This document shows positions 1 to 11,857 of a DNA stretch of 64,000 bases, piece by piece. The position numbers were made by a program, and so were the translations under genes. The number at the start of each line of letters is the position of its first letter. Within the stretch, counting starts at the first letter, position 1. The DNA comes from Inonotus obliquus (lineage: Eukaryota > Basidiomycota > Agaricomycetes > Hymenochaetales > Hymenochaetaceae), in assembly GCA_032164295.1 (NCBI GenBank), contig JAJHTX010000004.1, positions 1,302,001 to 1,366,000 of the forward strand, in the 5' to 3' direction. Under the pieces are notes generated by a model. That model was not told where the DNA came from. It worked only from the letters and a program-made list of their open reading frames with translations, and did no database searches.

Positions 1-1744
1 CAAACGTTAGGACAGAGAGAGAGCGGTCGTTGCAAGAGCGCGACTGGAAAGACTCTTACTCATTCGCGTAATCACGTTTACGCAATCAAGTCGGCCTTTA
101 ACCCGCGCCGCGGGACGCGTCCGATCGGCACGCTTGTTTCCGGGAGCAGAACCCACTCGCCACTGCATGGGCGTTAGTTAGGAGAGGGTGCATTTATAAC
201 GCATGTATTTCATAGTACGTACGTACGTTTTCATCCCAATGCTCGCACTGCACTTATATCGAATCGAATAAACGTTTCTTCCGATCGTGGTTTCACTAGC
301 TTCCCTCCGGACGCGTGCAGGAGCGTGCAGGACGGCGATTTGTCTTGGGACTGGCTGGGCGAATTCATCACTTTCCAATCCAACTTGGCTTTCACCTTCT
401 CGGAAGCCTCAAAGGCGGCAATGCCGTAATAGCAAAGCATTGATTCCAAAAAAGGCAATCACAGGACATGGGTGCAGTGGCCTTTTTGCCGGCCACTTGG
501 TTAAACTTGGAGTTATTTGTCGTCTTGCTCTACTCAGAGAGGCACTGCTTCACTCCTTGCTCTTACTTCGTGCTTTTCTCTGAAACTAGATCGACATTAC
601 ACCCTGACCGGAAATAAACTATAAACAGACTCAAAAGGAAGCGAAAAACGAAACAAACATGAGGCTCGTTGTCTACAGTTTGCCGGTAATGTAACCGGAA
701 CGTTTCACCTTTTTTCGAGGAATGTCTGACCACGTTCATTTCCAGCAGGACATCGACAAAGGCACAAATACGAAGGCAAATCAGCGGATCATTATGGCAA
801 AAAGGGAATTAGGCTTTAGGAAATCTCGTAATCAAACAAATCCTCACCATACAATCGGTCCGAAAGTTCCTGCTCCTGCAATCACGGCCAATCCGGTCGA
901 CCCTATGTGTACGCTTGGCTGTGGTTGTGCGTAGCCATACCACAGGTTTACATTCGTAGACAACTCACATTCATTCCGGAGTCAGAGTCTCACCCATTCC
1001 ATTCATTGGTAACGCCATACATCACGTACCTTCGGTGGTAATTATTACGCTACTCTTGGGAAACAAAGCGGTAGTTCGCTATTGTTTGACGTTGGCCAAC
1101 CTATTTGCGCTATTTGTCCTCCCGAGTAGAGCCCCAGCATTCCTGATCGTCATCGATAAGATGGACTTGAAAATATCGCCTGCAGAGACAGGCACAGACC
1201 GAGGGACTTACCGACCACTGGCGAATTTCTGCTCCGACATGCGCTCATGTTCCGACACGTCTTTTCAGGTTTTCTTTTTTCACGAAACGTTAAACCGATG
1301 CGCGTGTGTTCTCCCATGACCACCTCGGCGAATTTTGCCGGTGGAAGATCCCATCTCATCCATCTGTATCAGTCTGCATCCCGAACGCCCCTATACACTT
1401 GAAAAAAATTGGTATTGGGTATAGGAGAGGAGACGGAAAGAGTGGTGGAAGAAGCCGTGATTGCCTCCTCTTACGAACTTAAGAGGTGCCTTCAACTCTT
1501 CTAGCACTTTCCTGGAAGCATGAATTAGGGCCCCACTGCGAGGGAAGGTTGACGCAGGGCCATGTTTTGATGTGTTGGGAGATACGCCCGGGATTCGGAA
1601 GTCAGTCAAGTCATCGGCAACATCACTCGGTCGTACTATCACACGGGATCTACCCAAGAGATTAGCTTCTCGCCTTTCATAAAAGGCCTTTCATCTCTTT
1701 GTTCAGCCCGACTATCTCCACACAAGCCCACCTCTAGTCCTACC
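1..1744. other. Gene-poor stretch, nothing recognised
   Basis: Only short, mutually overlapping open frames occur here, the longest under 100 codons, and none joins across plausible splice sites into a family I recognise. There is a short AG repeat near position 15. The last 70 bases are the probable promoter of the gene at 1745, with a CATAAAAGG box near 1678. Confidence 0.6.
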
Positions 1745-2579
1745 ATGTCCGGCGAGGAAATAGTTCTCCTCTGGCGATTCCCGCCCCCAGAAGAGGGTCG
1801 CGACATGCGCTCCTTCAACGTCTATTTGGAGCTAGGCTCTACGCACCACCTCTACAAGGTGAGCCGGTGCGGTACATCATCCAGATGATCCAACCATCCC
1901 CACCAATTGTAGTTTTCAACCATACCAGGCGTTTCGGAGAGTTGGACGACTTTCGAGAGGTGGAACTTCAACGCGCAACGATGGGAAATTGCTGGGGAGA
2001 TAACTTGGACCAATAACTTCGGTGGTCAGGTGCATTTCGGCATCCATAGCGTAAGCGACTAATACGATCTTCTTCCGTCCACTACTTATGGTCAGTAGTT
2101 GAGACTCCAAGATGTCAGGCGGCGCAAAAAACAAAGCAGCAAGTGGGTACATGCGCTTCTTCTGCTTCTCGTGCCTTGCTTTCGCCGCCAAGGGCCATAT
2201 ACTCTTACCACCGCGGCGGAGTGTCTGTCATAACTCCTTTCTGAATTGCTTGGATACGCGACTCGCCATTGCTAATATTTGTTGTGTCAGGTCACGTAGA
2301 TTTACAGTCAACGATGCGGAATATAAATGGAAGATCCGGGACGACGGACATGGGCTTTTTGTCAGTGCTTTTTCTTATCCACAACGTGTCTGTTGACCGA
2401 CTGCTTCCTCATCTCCGGTGCTCCGATGACAGTGCGTTGATTCTCGCAAGCAGACAATCGCGACCTGGACTCAGGAGACGCTTGAATTACGTGTCGCACT
2501 GAGCGCGGAGGACATCCTGGACCGTCTTGTCGTTACCTGCCTCATTCACCTCTGGTTCAGGGCCCACGGGCGCTGGTGA
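1745..2579 (+). CDS. DUF6593-family protein, 5 exons
   Basis: Exons 1745-1871, 1929-2050, 2099-2142, 2291-2360 and 2433-2579 join in frame to 169 residues. Family hallmarks appear in order: a Trp-rich strand (ESWTTFERWNF) followed by EITWTNNFGG, a basic turn (RRRKK), the strand EYKWKIRDDG, then TWTQETLELRV and a hydrophobic C-terminus ending LIHLWFRAHGRW. This order and spacing fit the DUF6593 proteins that are expanded in Agaricomycetes. Their biochemical role is unknown and no catalytic residues are evident. No signal peptide or membrane segment is visible, so a soluble protein is inferred. Intron 3 is long (148 nt). The exon 1 donor is the least certain: using GTGAGC at 1859 would break the frame, so the GTACAT donor at 1872 is chosen. 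A related gene lies at 14635 on the minus strand. Confidence 0.75.
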
Positions 2580-5052
2580 AGCAGAGGAGGACAGAAGAAG
2601 AGACCTAGCGCCGAGTGATTCCAGAGCGTGACAAATCTCTGAGGCCCTCGGGGAAGTGTCGAAGTGATCTTTGGAGTCGCAGTGGTCTCCCAATTTAAGT
2701 CTGAGTCCAGCCGAAATCCCTCATGGAAATTATATGAGGCATGTTTTATGACTAGGTAGCCGCTAAATTCCGCATTTATTGGATTTGGACTTGGTGTAGG
2801 GCCCATCATGTAATCCCGCTTCCTTCTGGTCTGGCGTTGTGCCGTTGTTGAGTCCGAGTGCTAGAATAGGTCTGGTGTTATCTTGCTATTTTTGTTCTCT
2901 TTGAGCAATGCTGCCGTCCTGTAAATTTCCTACCTTCTCGTCCTCTTTGCTTTCCCCCACAGCATCATCTTGTGAATACCATGTCATGCTCGGTTTTATT
3001 CGATTTCCTAAAGAGGTCAAGAAGAGAAGCAGAAGAAGTTTGAATGGTGACTACCATCGCTGTGACACTGAAACACGTGGTGTGTTACCGCAACGTGTCG
3101 GAAATGAGTTTGTTAGCCGAGTCGCGACACGAAGTCTACTCTGTCTTTCTACCTCTGCACTACAACGGTAACAGTGATGAACATCGAGCAAACGTTCACA
3201 TTTGGCCAGGCGGCTCCGTATGTCCAACAACGAGAACCGGTAGAGTATCTGTGCGCTGGTTAGTTTCCATCATTTATTCCAAAGCATGTTGTATTCACAG
3301 AAGTCTCTCAATCATTCACTTTCAAACTCAAACCCTTCTTCACTACTTGCGCCTTATCTCTCCCGCCAAAATTCACATATGAACTCGCAAAATGATGGTT
3401 CTCTGGTCTTGTGGCGGACCTGTTCTTATCGTCCTGGGTTAAACTGGGGATAGACTGTGGCTCCCGGAACGAGATTAAGTCACGCGAACCTATCCGGTGT
3501 AGAGAGTGCGGTCACAGAATAATGTACAAGCGCCGTACCAAGCGAAGTGCGTTTTCTCATTATGCTCCTCGAGATCTGTGAAGTGATGGTTGTTGCCTTT
3601 TCTCTGTGCAGTGGTTCAATTTGAGGCGCGGTAGCCGTGCGGCGACTCTTGATCGATGCGGTCACAACGCCACACGGCTAGGTCCTGTTTGTTTTTCCTG
3701 CGTCTTGCATACGTGCCAACAAAATAAACGCGTAACCATGATAAGGCGATAGGTTGCCGTGATGTTGGGTTGTAGACAACGAATGTGTAATTGAAAGCGG
3801 CAGTTTGTCGGTGCTTGTCTTTCGAGTGAAGTCAAGTGATAAAATTATCTGACGTCGTTCGCATGTCGATCTACGTTTCGATGGAATGCGTGAACCCGAC
3901 TCTGTCTGTTTCGGTGAATGTGATGAGAGCGAGAGTCAAGTAACTTGATACATGTACCTTGTCCTCGGTGCCTTTCATATTCTGGTGGTAAGGGAGACAG
4001 TTTCTTGGTGCATCATGGTATACGAATGATGTTTCACGGGAGGATATGCGAAAGCATGTTGTTCGGCTATATGATAGCCTGGCTGTACGTTAGCAACAGG
4101 TTTGTTGTCTGGGAACTGTCAGTGGAATCGAGGTCGGTTTGCTATAAGGTCATAGCCGAGACCACACTGGATACTTGACCTCAGTAGACATTCTGTGAGT
4201 CTGGTATCGAGGCAGATTGAGACAAATCGAGGCCCGGCTCGAAGTTTGATTGATGTTCACTGAGACTGCGTCGAGTTTGCAGATAAGATGTGTCTCCATG
4301 GATTCAAGCCTAGCTTCGAGCTAATCTCACGCAACGCCTGTCTCCAGATTATGCCCTTACTACCTGTATTGGACGTGTGTTTGATTGAGATCTGTGTCTT
4401 GATCAAGTTCATTCTTGAGTTGCAAACAAGTCGGAGCATTGATCAAGGAAGATACAGGTATGATAATCCAAAATTAGCCTACATGAAGTAGAAGTTCGGT
4501 GGAGAAAAAGATAATAAACCGGCGGCCATGTATTGCTACGCCAAGGGTTATACGATGATTGGACCGAGACGGTGTATTTATACTTGAAGAGGATGTCAGT
4601 AGATGACGGGTGGAGACGAGAGTGTGGCGACGTGGTTGACGAGTGAACAGGGCGACGCTGGCGGGATAGCGACAGAACGTCGAGTGACTACGGACGGAGG
4701 AGGGAGGAAATAGAGATTTTAGAAAAGCAGTGTTAGGCACAAGGCCGTAATGGGTAGGAGCTGTGGGGGAATGCCATGCCGACGGGGACGTGGTGAATGC
4801 CAATTGATTGCTCAGATTTGTTGGATTTGAGGTGGATGACTACGGCCGGAGACCGTCCTTGGTTGCCATCTCAAGAACATAGGATATATTTCTGCCTTGC
4901 ACAATAAGGCAAATGCCGCAAATGCAACTGGCAACCGGGTCGTTTACAAGCCCTAGCATATAAGCATCCCTCAGTCCTCACCACGTTACCCCTCCCAGTC
5001 TGTTCCTCGACGCTTGCTCACTTCTACTCGCTCGCCCTCTAGCTTGAGGAAC
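2580..5052. other. Long intergenic stretch
   Basis: About 2.4 kb with no convincing coding model. The longest frames (3044-3382 plus, 4474-4803 minus) are about 110 codons, lack matching exons and resemble no family I know. The last 100 bases are the promoter and leader of the gene at 5053. Confidence 0.55.
4959..4964 (+). promoter_or_regulatory. TATA box (TATAAG)
   Basis: TATAAG lies 94 bp before the start codon at 5053. That spacing would give a leader of roughly 60 bases. Confidence 0.45.
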
Positions 5053-6044
5053 ATGTCTCCTCTTCCGTCCTTTGTAGAGCTGATGGAATCACTCGGCCTT
5101 GCACCTGACTTGCAGCTTCCTGTCTCCGGCTCCGGCCCGGGCTCGCGTTCACAGTCACGCGCGTCTTCACATCGCTCTTCTTCTCCATCCACTTCACCTC
5201 AACCATCTCATTGCGAGGTTCCCAAACCTCAGAGAGCTGGATCACCCACTATAATAATTTCGCAATACGAAACGCCAAGCGATAATGGAGGTGAAGTAAA
5301 TTTTAAAAGACGCGCTAGTTCAGGGAATATCAAGGCTGCGCGGTTCTCTCCGTACGCTTCAAGTGTGAGCAGCAGGCGGCAGGCACAAAGAGCTTGAGCT
5401 TACTTGAGTTGATTTTCCTTCAGGCGCGTCGGGGAAGTCTGTCAGCTGTGGGAGATCGCCATCGCGACGGAGACAAGGTACGTACTTTTTCTCACCCCGA
5501 TCTCGGCGCTGATCCGCGATCGACGTGAAGCAAGTTGAAACTCATCTCTATTCATTTCCAGTCCTCCTCACAATCTTCTTCACGCCGTTCTTCTGCCGGT
5601 AGCAGCAGCTCAGATTCTATCCCACCTCTCCCACCTTTGTCAGTCCGCCGGGCAAGAGGTGAGGCTATGGATCGACTCAAACTTGCCGCAGCTTCTTGCA
5701 CTCCAATATCTTCCTTTGCCCGTCGCCGTTCACCTCAAGCATCTCCAACATCTCCATCTTTCGCCCACGCTCGAGCGCGAGGTACAAACGCGGAACTTCC
5801 TTCCCCCGTCATGATTCCGACCCTTCCTCCTATACTCGCGGAGTCCCTTGCGTCTTTCTCATTTCCTGCACCCATTGATAGAAACAATAGTGCGACTACA
5901 AGACGCAAGGAACGCCGAAGTCCCTCTCTTTCTCCTCATGTAACACCTATGGAGGTCGATTCAGAGAATCGTCCGTTAGTGAAGCATCATCAGGCAGGTC
6001 TTAGGATTTCATCGTTGCACCGGCAGATAGCTCCAATCGCTTAG
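5053..6044 (+). CDS. Ser/Pro-rich hypothetical protein, 3 exons
   Basis: Exons 5053-5364, 5424-5477 and 5562-6044 join in phase 0 to 282 residues. The start is the first ATG (MSPLPSFVELMESLGLAPD); the open frame upstream has no ATG. The N-terminus reads as a short amphipathic helix. The rest is low-complexity Ser, Pro and Arg, with several SP-type sites and short basic runs (TTRRKERRS), which suggests an intrinsically disordered, phosphorylated, possibly nuclear protein. I recognise no domain. The small exon 2 (54 nt) carries the ARRGSLSAVGDRHRDGD segment. A TATA box at 4959 supports the start. The gene converges on the G-patch gene ending at 6568. Confidence 0.7.
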
Positions 6045-6567
6045 GTTCCTTCCTTTCGTTGTTTCTATAATTTTTGTTTTCACTCAGTTATTGCCACATT
6101 CTCTAGTATTCCTGTTTCCCTCGTTCCAGTCGTTCCGTTCCATGGTTTCGTCGTCTGGTTACCTCGTTTTCCATTTTCTCGCCATCATTCATTGATATCT
6201 ATTATTCATTTCGAAGGTAGCCAATCAGCCAATCAGTCGATCTTGTCCGTTTCTACCAATCGCTGCAATTCGGTTCTTCTTTCTCTTGAGACCATCGCGT
6301 CGCTCTAGCATGCTTGTACTATAAAATGTCCATTATCGATCATTCCCTGACGGCATGAATGAAATTTCGGGCCAATCAAATTGATCAATGTTGGTAGCAT
6401 GAACGAAGCCGAGCAAATTTAGGTCGTCAGGCTCCTCAATCACGGGTATATATCTGTCGCACCTCAGATTTCTTGATGAGTGCGACATGCAAATGCACCG
6501 AGCACAGCCCAAGTGAACCCGGAGTGGTAGTCCAACGAAGCGTGTAAACAGATACGGAACATTCCAA
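6045..6567. other. Convergent 3' intergenic region
   Basis: This stretch lies between the 3' ends of the Ser/Pro-rich gene and the G-patch gene. It holds T-rich sequence and presumably both 3' UTRs. No coding model was found. Confidence 0.6.
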
Positions 6568-7887
6568 CTAGTCGTGGGCCTCTTCGTCTGCGCCAGGACA
6601 GTTGCTATCGAGATCCGCTTTGTCACTGTACTGCGTACCACACCAGAAACAATAAAAATAACGCTCTCGCAGATAATGGAGTACCCGTTGAAGCCTGTCG
6701 CGAGCCTCAGAATAATCAAGAAAGACGAACAAACACTGTCAATACGTGGAATAGATTACCAGTCCAAATCAATTACTCACTCCCAACCGTAAAAACTCCC
6801 GCACCTCCTCAAGAGCTTCCTTTGATAATGACCATGGAAGCGGTTTGCTTTTCTTCGGGTGTTCTGAGGGGTTGTCGTCATCGTTATCTCCGTCTGGTGA
6901 TAGTGATCTCAACGGTTGCAGAGCGTCCATCTCCATTTGTTTCTTCAACCGCTCGCTTTCATCATCCTGTGCTCTTGAACTGACCACAGTGGCTGGTACG
7001 TCGTCGCCCAACGTAGCGGACAAAGCCTCCAGGATGTCGGAGGGAATAGTATCTGGCTCCTGTGGGTTGAGCGATAAAGTGTTGAACTGCGCCAAAGCAC
7101 CCTCGTCAGCATATCACCCTGCAGGACACAATCGTTAAGCAAGAATAAACCGACCTCGATCCCAGCTTTTTCGTCAAGAGTGACCAGCGTCCGTGATGCT
7201 GCGTGGAGCTGACCCAGTACCCGGCGCTCTTCGAATTCTTCTCTGGTACGACCGCGGAACGTCTCACGTTTACTCTCCTCGTCTATCCTCGCTGCCTTTG
7301 AGGCGCGTTCCGCTAGTCCTGGAGAAGGTGCACGTTTCCCCAGTCCGACACCCTTTTTCCCTAATGGGAAGAATAAGGAAGTTTACCGCCATGATACACG
7401 AAGCTCACGTACCAGACCAAATGTCCACCGGAAGTGGTGCAGTTCGATGTTCAGGCTCGGAGCTCTGCCCGCTCGCTGCATCTATTGTCGTGCTTGTGGA
7501 TGGTTCTTTAACTTCAAGCACTGGAGCAGGAGCCTCAGAAGAACTGGCACCAGAGCTACTCGGGTCAATGGAGCTGCTATGTCCGAGTGATTCCCCAGGC
7601 TTGAAGCCCATTCGAAGCATCATATTCATGGCTTTATTCTTTGCCCCAAGCTCTTGCTCTTCAGCCTTCGCACGCTCAAACAAGCTCTGTCGCAGACCTT
7701 GTTCACGCGCCTCCGCCTCTCTCTCCTTGCGGCTCTTTTTTCGGTTCTGAGCATTCGTGATCTCCGATTGCCTTTGAGCATGTCTGCGGCGCTCCGCGTA
7801 CGTGAGAGGTCTACCCGACGTCTCAGCAGCAACAGATTCCAGCAGGAATTTGTCCGAAAGATAGTCATCCTCACTGTTGCTCGCCAT
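6568..7887 (-). CDS. GPATCH11: G-patch domain protein, GPATCH11-like, 4 exons
   Basis: Exons in transcript order are 7887-7413, 7360-7155, 7101-6781 and 6705-6568, giving 379 residues. Residues 30-80 are a charged Arg/Glu-rich helix. A G-patch begins near residue 90 (MMLRMGFKPGESLG), is interrupted by a Ser/Ala/Pro-rich insert, and resumes as KKGVGLGKR. The C-terminus is the DUF4187 zinc-ribbon-like motif YCFWCGTQY followed by NCPGADEEAHD. G-patch plus C-terminal DUF4187 is the GPATCH11 (CCDC75) architecture. G-patch proteins commonly activate DEAH helicases in RNA processing, so a nuclear RNA role is inferred. The start at 7887 (MASNSEDDY) is preferred over an in-frame ATG six codons upstream. 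Intron 2 ends in a weak acceptor (GACGAG), chosen because it alone keeps the frame. Confidence 0.85.
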
Positions 7888-8154
7888 GAAAGTATTTACA
7901 CGCAAAACTTCCGTAGGAATGGAGGAAATGTACTGCTGCTGATCGACGGGATACCAAAATTCACACGGTTGCAGAGGAGAGAGTTGAATAATTTTGTCTC
8001 ATCACGAACTAAAGAGACACAAATAAAATGAACCTTGACACAACCCACACATGACTAGATACAAGTCAAAAGGAACAAACTACTACGTGGGAGGGAAAAG
8101 GGGCTTAGAACAAACGAACATATGACTATACTGTAAGGGCAAATAGCACTACGC

Positions 8155-9416
8155 TCAGGCTGCCGTCTCAGCGGCGGGGGCGCTGGTTGCTGCAGCATCG
8201 CTTTGCTTCGCCGCGCCAACCTCCACAATATCATCTTTCTTTGCCGCATCGTTGTCATCGCGGACTGGGTCGATAGCGATCTTAAGCGTGATTTTGCGGA
8301 CACCTTCTTTACCATCCGGTATTTCCGCACCTTGAAGTGTCTGAAGCGCCTTCTGCTGTTGCTCCTCATCAGTGAGGGATACGAAACCGTAGCCTCTGCT
8401 CCTGCGAGGATGACCCCAGCGGAAGCGCACGACACGTGCGGACGTGACAGTGAACTCTGCTTGCTTGAAAATATCAGCGAGACTGTCATCATCAACCGAG
8501 AACGGTAAATTCGCGACTAAGAGCGTTGTCTTGGATTGCTCGCCAGTGGGCTCTTCGCCAGCTGCACGACGTGGTCTCGAAGAGCGAGTGGGCCTCGGCT
8601 TTTTCTTCTTTTCTTCGTCTGCAGCAGGAGCAGCAGCAACATCTCCATTTTCTGCAGGGGCGCCATTTTCCGACGCTGGCGCCCTCTTAGCCTTTCTGAA
8701 CTTCTTCTGAAATGAATGTGTCGGTAAGCACCCGAGGCGATGAATAAGACAGACAAAGTACACAGCACGTACAGTGCTCTTCTTTTTCTTCTTGGGTTTG
8801 TTCTCGCCCTCAGCATCAGTGGACGCCGCATGCTTTTCGGCCTCACCGTTAGCTTCTGCTTCGGTGACTTCGCCAGGGACAGGCTTGGAGCCACGACGAC
8901 CAACGCGCTTCTCCTTCCTCACACTTCTCTTCTTCTCCTTTTCCTCGTCAGAATCGGGGAGCGCAACCTTGAGGGTGCGGCCTTGGAACTCCTTACCATT
9001 CTGCTGATCGATCGCCTTTTTCACTGCCTCGTCCGTAGAAAACTCGACGAAGCCATAGCCTGCGGAACGTACAACATTACGCTTTGTCCTGCGCTGAATC
9101 ACCTCGCAAGAGAGACTGACAGAATGTGACAATGTGAATATCGTGGCACGCGCAGCAGGAAAAATGAATGGCCACAAATGACTCACACATCTCCCACGAC
9201 GTCTTCAAAGAGCTTTTTGAGGGCGTCGCTAGACACTTCCCAGCTAAGATTACCAACATAAACCTAACACGTATGAGGGTGATTAGGCGGAGGACAGGCT
9301 TGAAAGGGGAAAAGAAAGACCTTCTTGGTGTTTGACTGGCTCTCAACCACTTTCCCCTCCTGCTGGTCTGGGGAGGGTGCCACTGCGTTGACAGGAGCGG
9401 CGGAAGTGTCTGCCAT
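8155..9416 (-). CDS. Two-RRM RNA-binding protein, 4 exons
   Basis: Exons are 9416-9321, 9263-9187, 9115-8773 and 8706-8155, giving 355 residues. RRM1 starts at residue 33 with RNP2 VYVGNLSW and has RNP1 SAGYGFVEF. A long Lys/Arg/Glu-rich linker follows. RRM2 starts near residue 232 with TLLVANLPF and carries RSRGYGFVSL. The Ala/Asp-rich tail ends the protein. The lysine-rich linker suggests nuclear or nucleolar localisation, as in nucleolin-like proteins, but I cannot assign an orthologue. Intron 3 (8772-8707) is 66 nt and has no in-frame stop, so its retention would add 22 residues. The stop lies 267 bp upstream of the G-patch gene's start on the same strand. Confidence 0.85.
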
Positions 9417-10119
9417 TGGAGCGTCTGAGGAGATGAATTTGAGTAGAAATGAACAACAAAAGTGGGATGGCCGGTCTCTTGACTGGAACTTGAAGGGCAG
9501 AGGAAAAAGAGCGTCGTCCACCGCGTGCCTACTTATGTGAATACTCGCGTGACTAGGCCACACTTAGCCGATATGACTATTAATGATTTTGTTGCCATCT
9601 CTGACTCGGAAAATTCACCAACTCCCCAGTCATCATGCAAAAAATAATGGTACATCGGTTGGCGGCCCCGCTTCCTATGTCTCCGAGTCTGAGCTACACA
9701 ACCACTTGCTTGAAGGATCAGTTTCGCGGAGGCGAATAAAGGTGGAGGAATAATATTACATCATCATCAAAAGTATATGAAGAATATTATGTAATGCGGT
9801 TCCGAATGCCCGATATGAGAGTATCAATATTAATGTCAGGGATCGCCCCACGCCTTAGCCAAGCACAATATTCGTACTCCGACGAACTTATAAGGTACGC
9901 GCACTTTGGTGTTTTTTCCTTCTCCCGCTCCTTCACTAGCATCGTCCGCACCCCTCTCAACTCTCCTTCTCATCCTCTAATCACCGTCCTTCCTTTGAGC
10001 CTTATCCAAAGGCGACATCACTCATTTTCACTACACTCATTCTTTCCTCCTTGTCACCCTGCACAACTCGTTTCCTAATCACTCGCTTCCACGGCATTCT
10101 TTTCGCATTCTTCACCCAA
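9417..10119. promoter_or_regulatory. Divergent promoter region
   Basis: About 700 bp between the start codons of the RRM gene (minus) and the glycoside hydrolase (plus). It holds a TATA-like TATAAG at 9889-9894, then a long pyrimidine-rich tract to about 10080, typical of a fungal core promoter and leader for the plus gene. Confidence 0.5.
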
Positions 10120-11466
10120 ATGGCCTTTGGCAAACTCGTCAATCTTCTCGCGCTTTCGTCGCTTGCAGTATTCGTCTGCAACTTCAATGTGTCCCCTGTG
10201 ACCGCTCTTGCACATGACGGTCATCATATGGTCAAAGTGAGGCGCGCACATGGACACGATGCTGTCCTCAAACGCAAGCGTGATTCGCCTAAACGCTGCA
10301 AGCCGCGTCCGTCTTCTGCGGCCGTTGAGGCTCCGGCTGCAACATCAACTCCCGACGCGGCGCCGGCGCCCGCTCCAGCTCCCACGGAGGGATCGGATCA
10401 GAATTCCCCTGCGCCCGCGCCCGAACCCGCACCCGCGCCCGCGCCGTCGAATTCATCGCCGAGCACACCTGTTGCGAACAGTGGCAGTGGTAAGATTGGT
10501 CTTGCTTGGCCCAATGGCCCAGACTCCTCGCTCTCCAACTTCGTTACGCCCAATGTCCGCTAGTAAGTTACAACCAAACCAATTCTATCAGTAGTTTTCT
10601 TCCTGTGATCCTGACTGTCTTTAGCGTTTATACCTGGAGTGAGTATTGCCCTCCGGAGGCCTCCTCTCTGGGTCTCGAGTGTATGCCCATGCTCTGGGGT
10701 CTCAACGACGCGAATGAGCCAGACAGGGAACAGAGATTCCAGAGAACGGTCGTTCCAGGCTATGCTCACTATGCACTAGGGTTTAATGAGTATGTTCAGA
10801 GAACGTGCCACGTCTGACATCTACTGACTCGATATTAAGGGTGAACGAACCGGGTCAGGCCCATATGGATGTTGACACCGCCGTAGCGAAATGGTGGGAG
10901 CTCATGGAGCCTCTTCACAATCAAGGCTACCAACTCCTTGCGCCTTGCACTTCTTCAAGGCCCGACGGCTTAGATTGGGTGAGGGAATTTAGGGACAAGT
11001 GCAATGGCTGCCACGTAAGTTCTCGTCGTCTATGATGTACGGCTAATTCTCACGAAATCAATCATAGATCGACGGCTATCCTATCCATTATTATGGCACT
11101 TCCGCAAACGACATGATTAGGTACATCGAGGAGTGGCAAGCGGAGTTTGACAAGCCTCTCCATGTCACTGAGTTCGCTTGCCAGGTCTGTCTTTCTCATC
11201 TCGTTCTATTCTGCATTCACTCATAATTGGCCGACTAGAATTTCAACCCAGCATTCGAGAACAATGGGCAGCAGTGCAGCGAGGACCAGGTTTGGCAATT
11301 CTACAGCACGATCATCAACTACATGGAGTCCAACGGCAACATCGCCTCGTGGATGCCTTTCGGATTCATGCATGATATGGTGGGCGTGAACACGCTCAAC
11401 CAGCTGATGGGTTCCGATGGCAGACCGACTTCCCTCGGGAATGCCGTGATCAATCTTAGCTTTTAG
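10120..11466 (+). CDS. Secreted glycoside hydrolase, GH128/Asl1-like, 5 exons
   Basis: Exons 10120-10562, 10625-10789, 10840-11014, 11068-11184 and 11239-11466 join to 375 residues. An N-terminal hydrophobic signal peptide (MAFGKLVNLLALSSLAVF) precedes a disordered linker rich in Ala-Pro repeats. The catalytic domain starts at GKIGLAWPNG. Family marks are WSEYCP, a central FNEVNEPGQAHMD that should hold the acid/base Glu, GYPIHYYGT, and LHVTEFACQ that should hold the nucleophile Glu. The C-terminus reads ASWMPFGFMHDMVGVN. These fit fungal GH128 (Asl1-like) endo-1,3-beta-glucanases acting on cell-wall glucan. The Pro/Ala linker may span the wall. Secretion and substrate are inferred from the family. 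Confidence 0.88.
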
Positions 11467-11857
11467 TGATTGATGATCGCTAGGACTGATTCTTTCATGC
11501 TGGTGGAATGATTCGTTTACTACTCCAACTCCCAACTGTGATATACCCGCCATTTTCATTTTCATTCGTTGTTTACTGTTCATGATGACCGCGAGAAGAC
11601 CGGTTGATGCCGTCCGACCTGTGGAAGGACGGACTTCATGACTATACCAAATATCATCAGTATCTCTTGCTCCTCTGCGCATAGTCGTAGTGATTTGTGG
11701 TTTGCTTCTATTCACCCAGTATAATGTGGGCTCGAATTTGAGTAGCCCCCTGATTGTGAATAAACAAATTGATTTTGCATTTTTACATGGGAAAACCGGA
11801 TCCAATGTTCGTCCGGTAAGTCGTACAACCGCAGTTTGCATTCTTTCCACCAGCACT
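11467..11857. other. Intergenic region
   Basis: This is 391 bases between two plus-strand genes. It presumably holds the hydrolase 3' UTR (AATAAAC at about 11759) and the promoter of the AhpD-like gene. Confidence 0.5.

Noticed and set aside
4474..4803. 109-codon minus frame
   Set aside because: Low-complexity Ser/Thr/Arg composition, no splice partners, no family resemblance.
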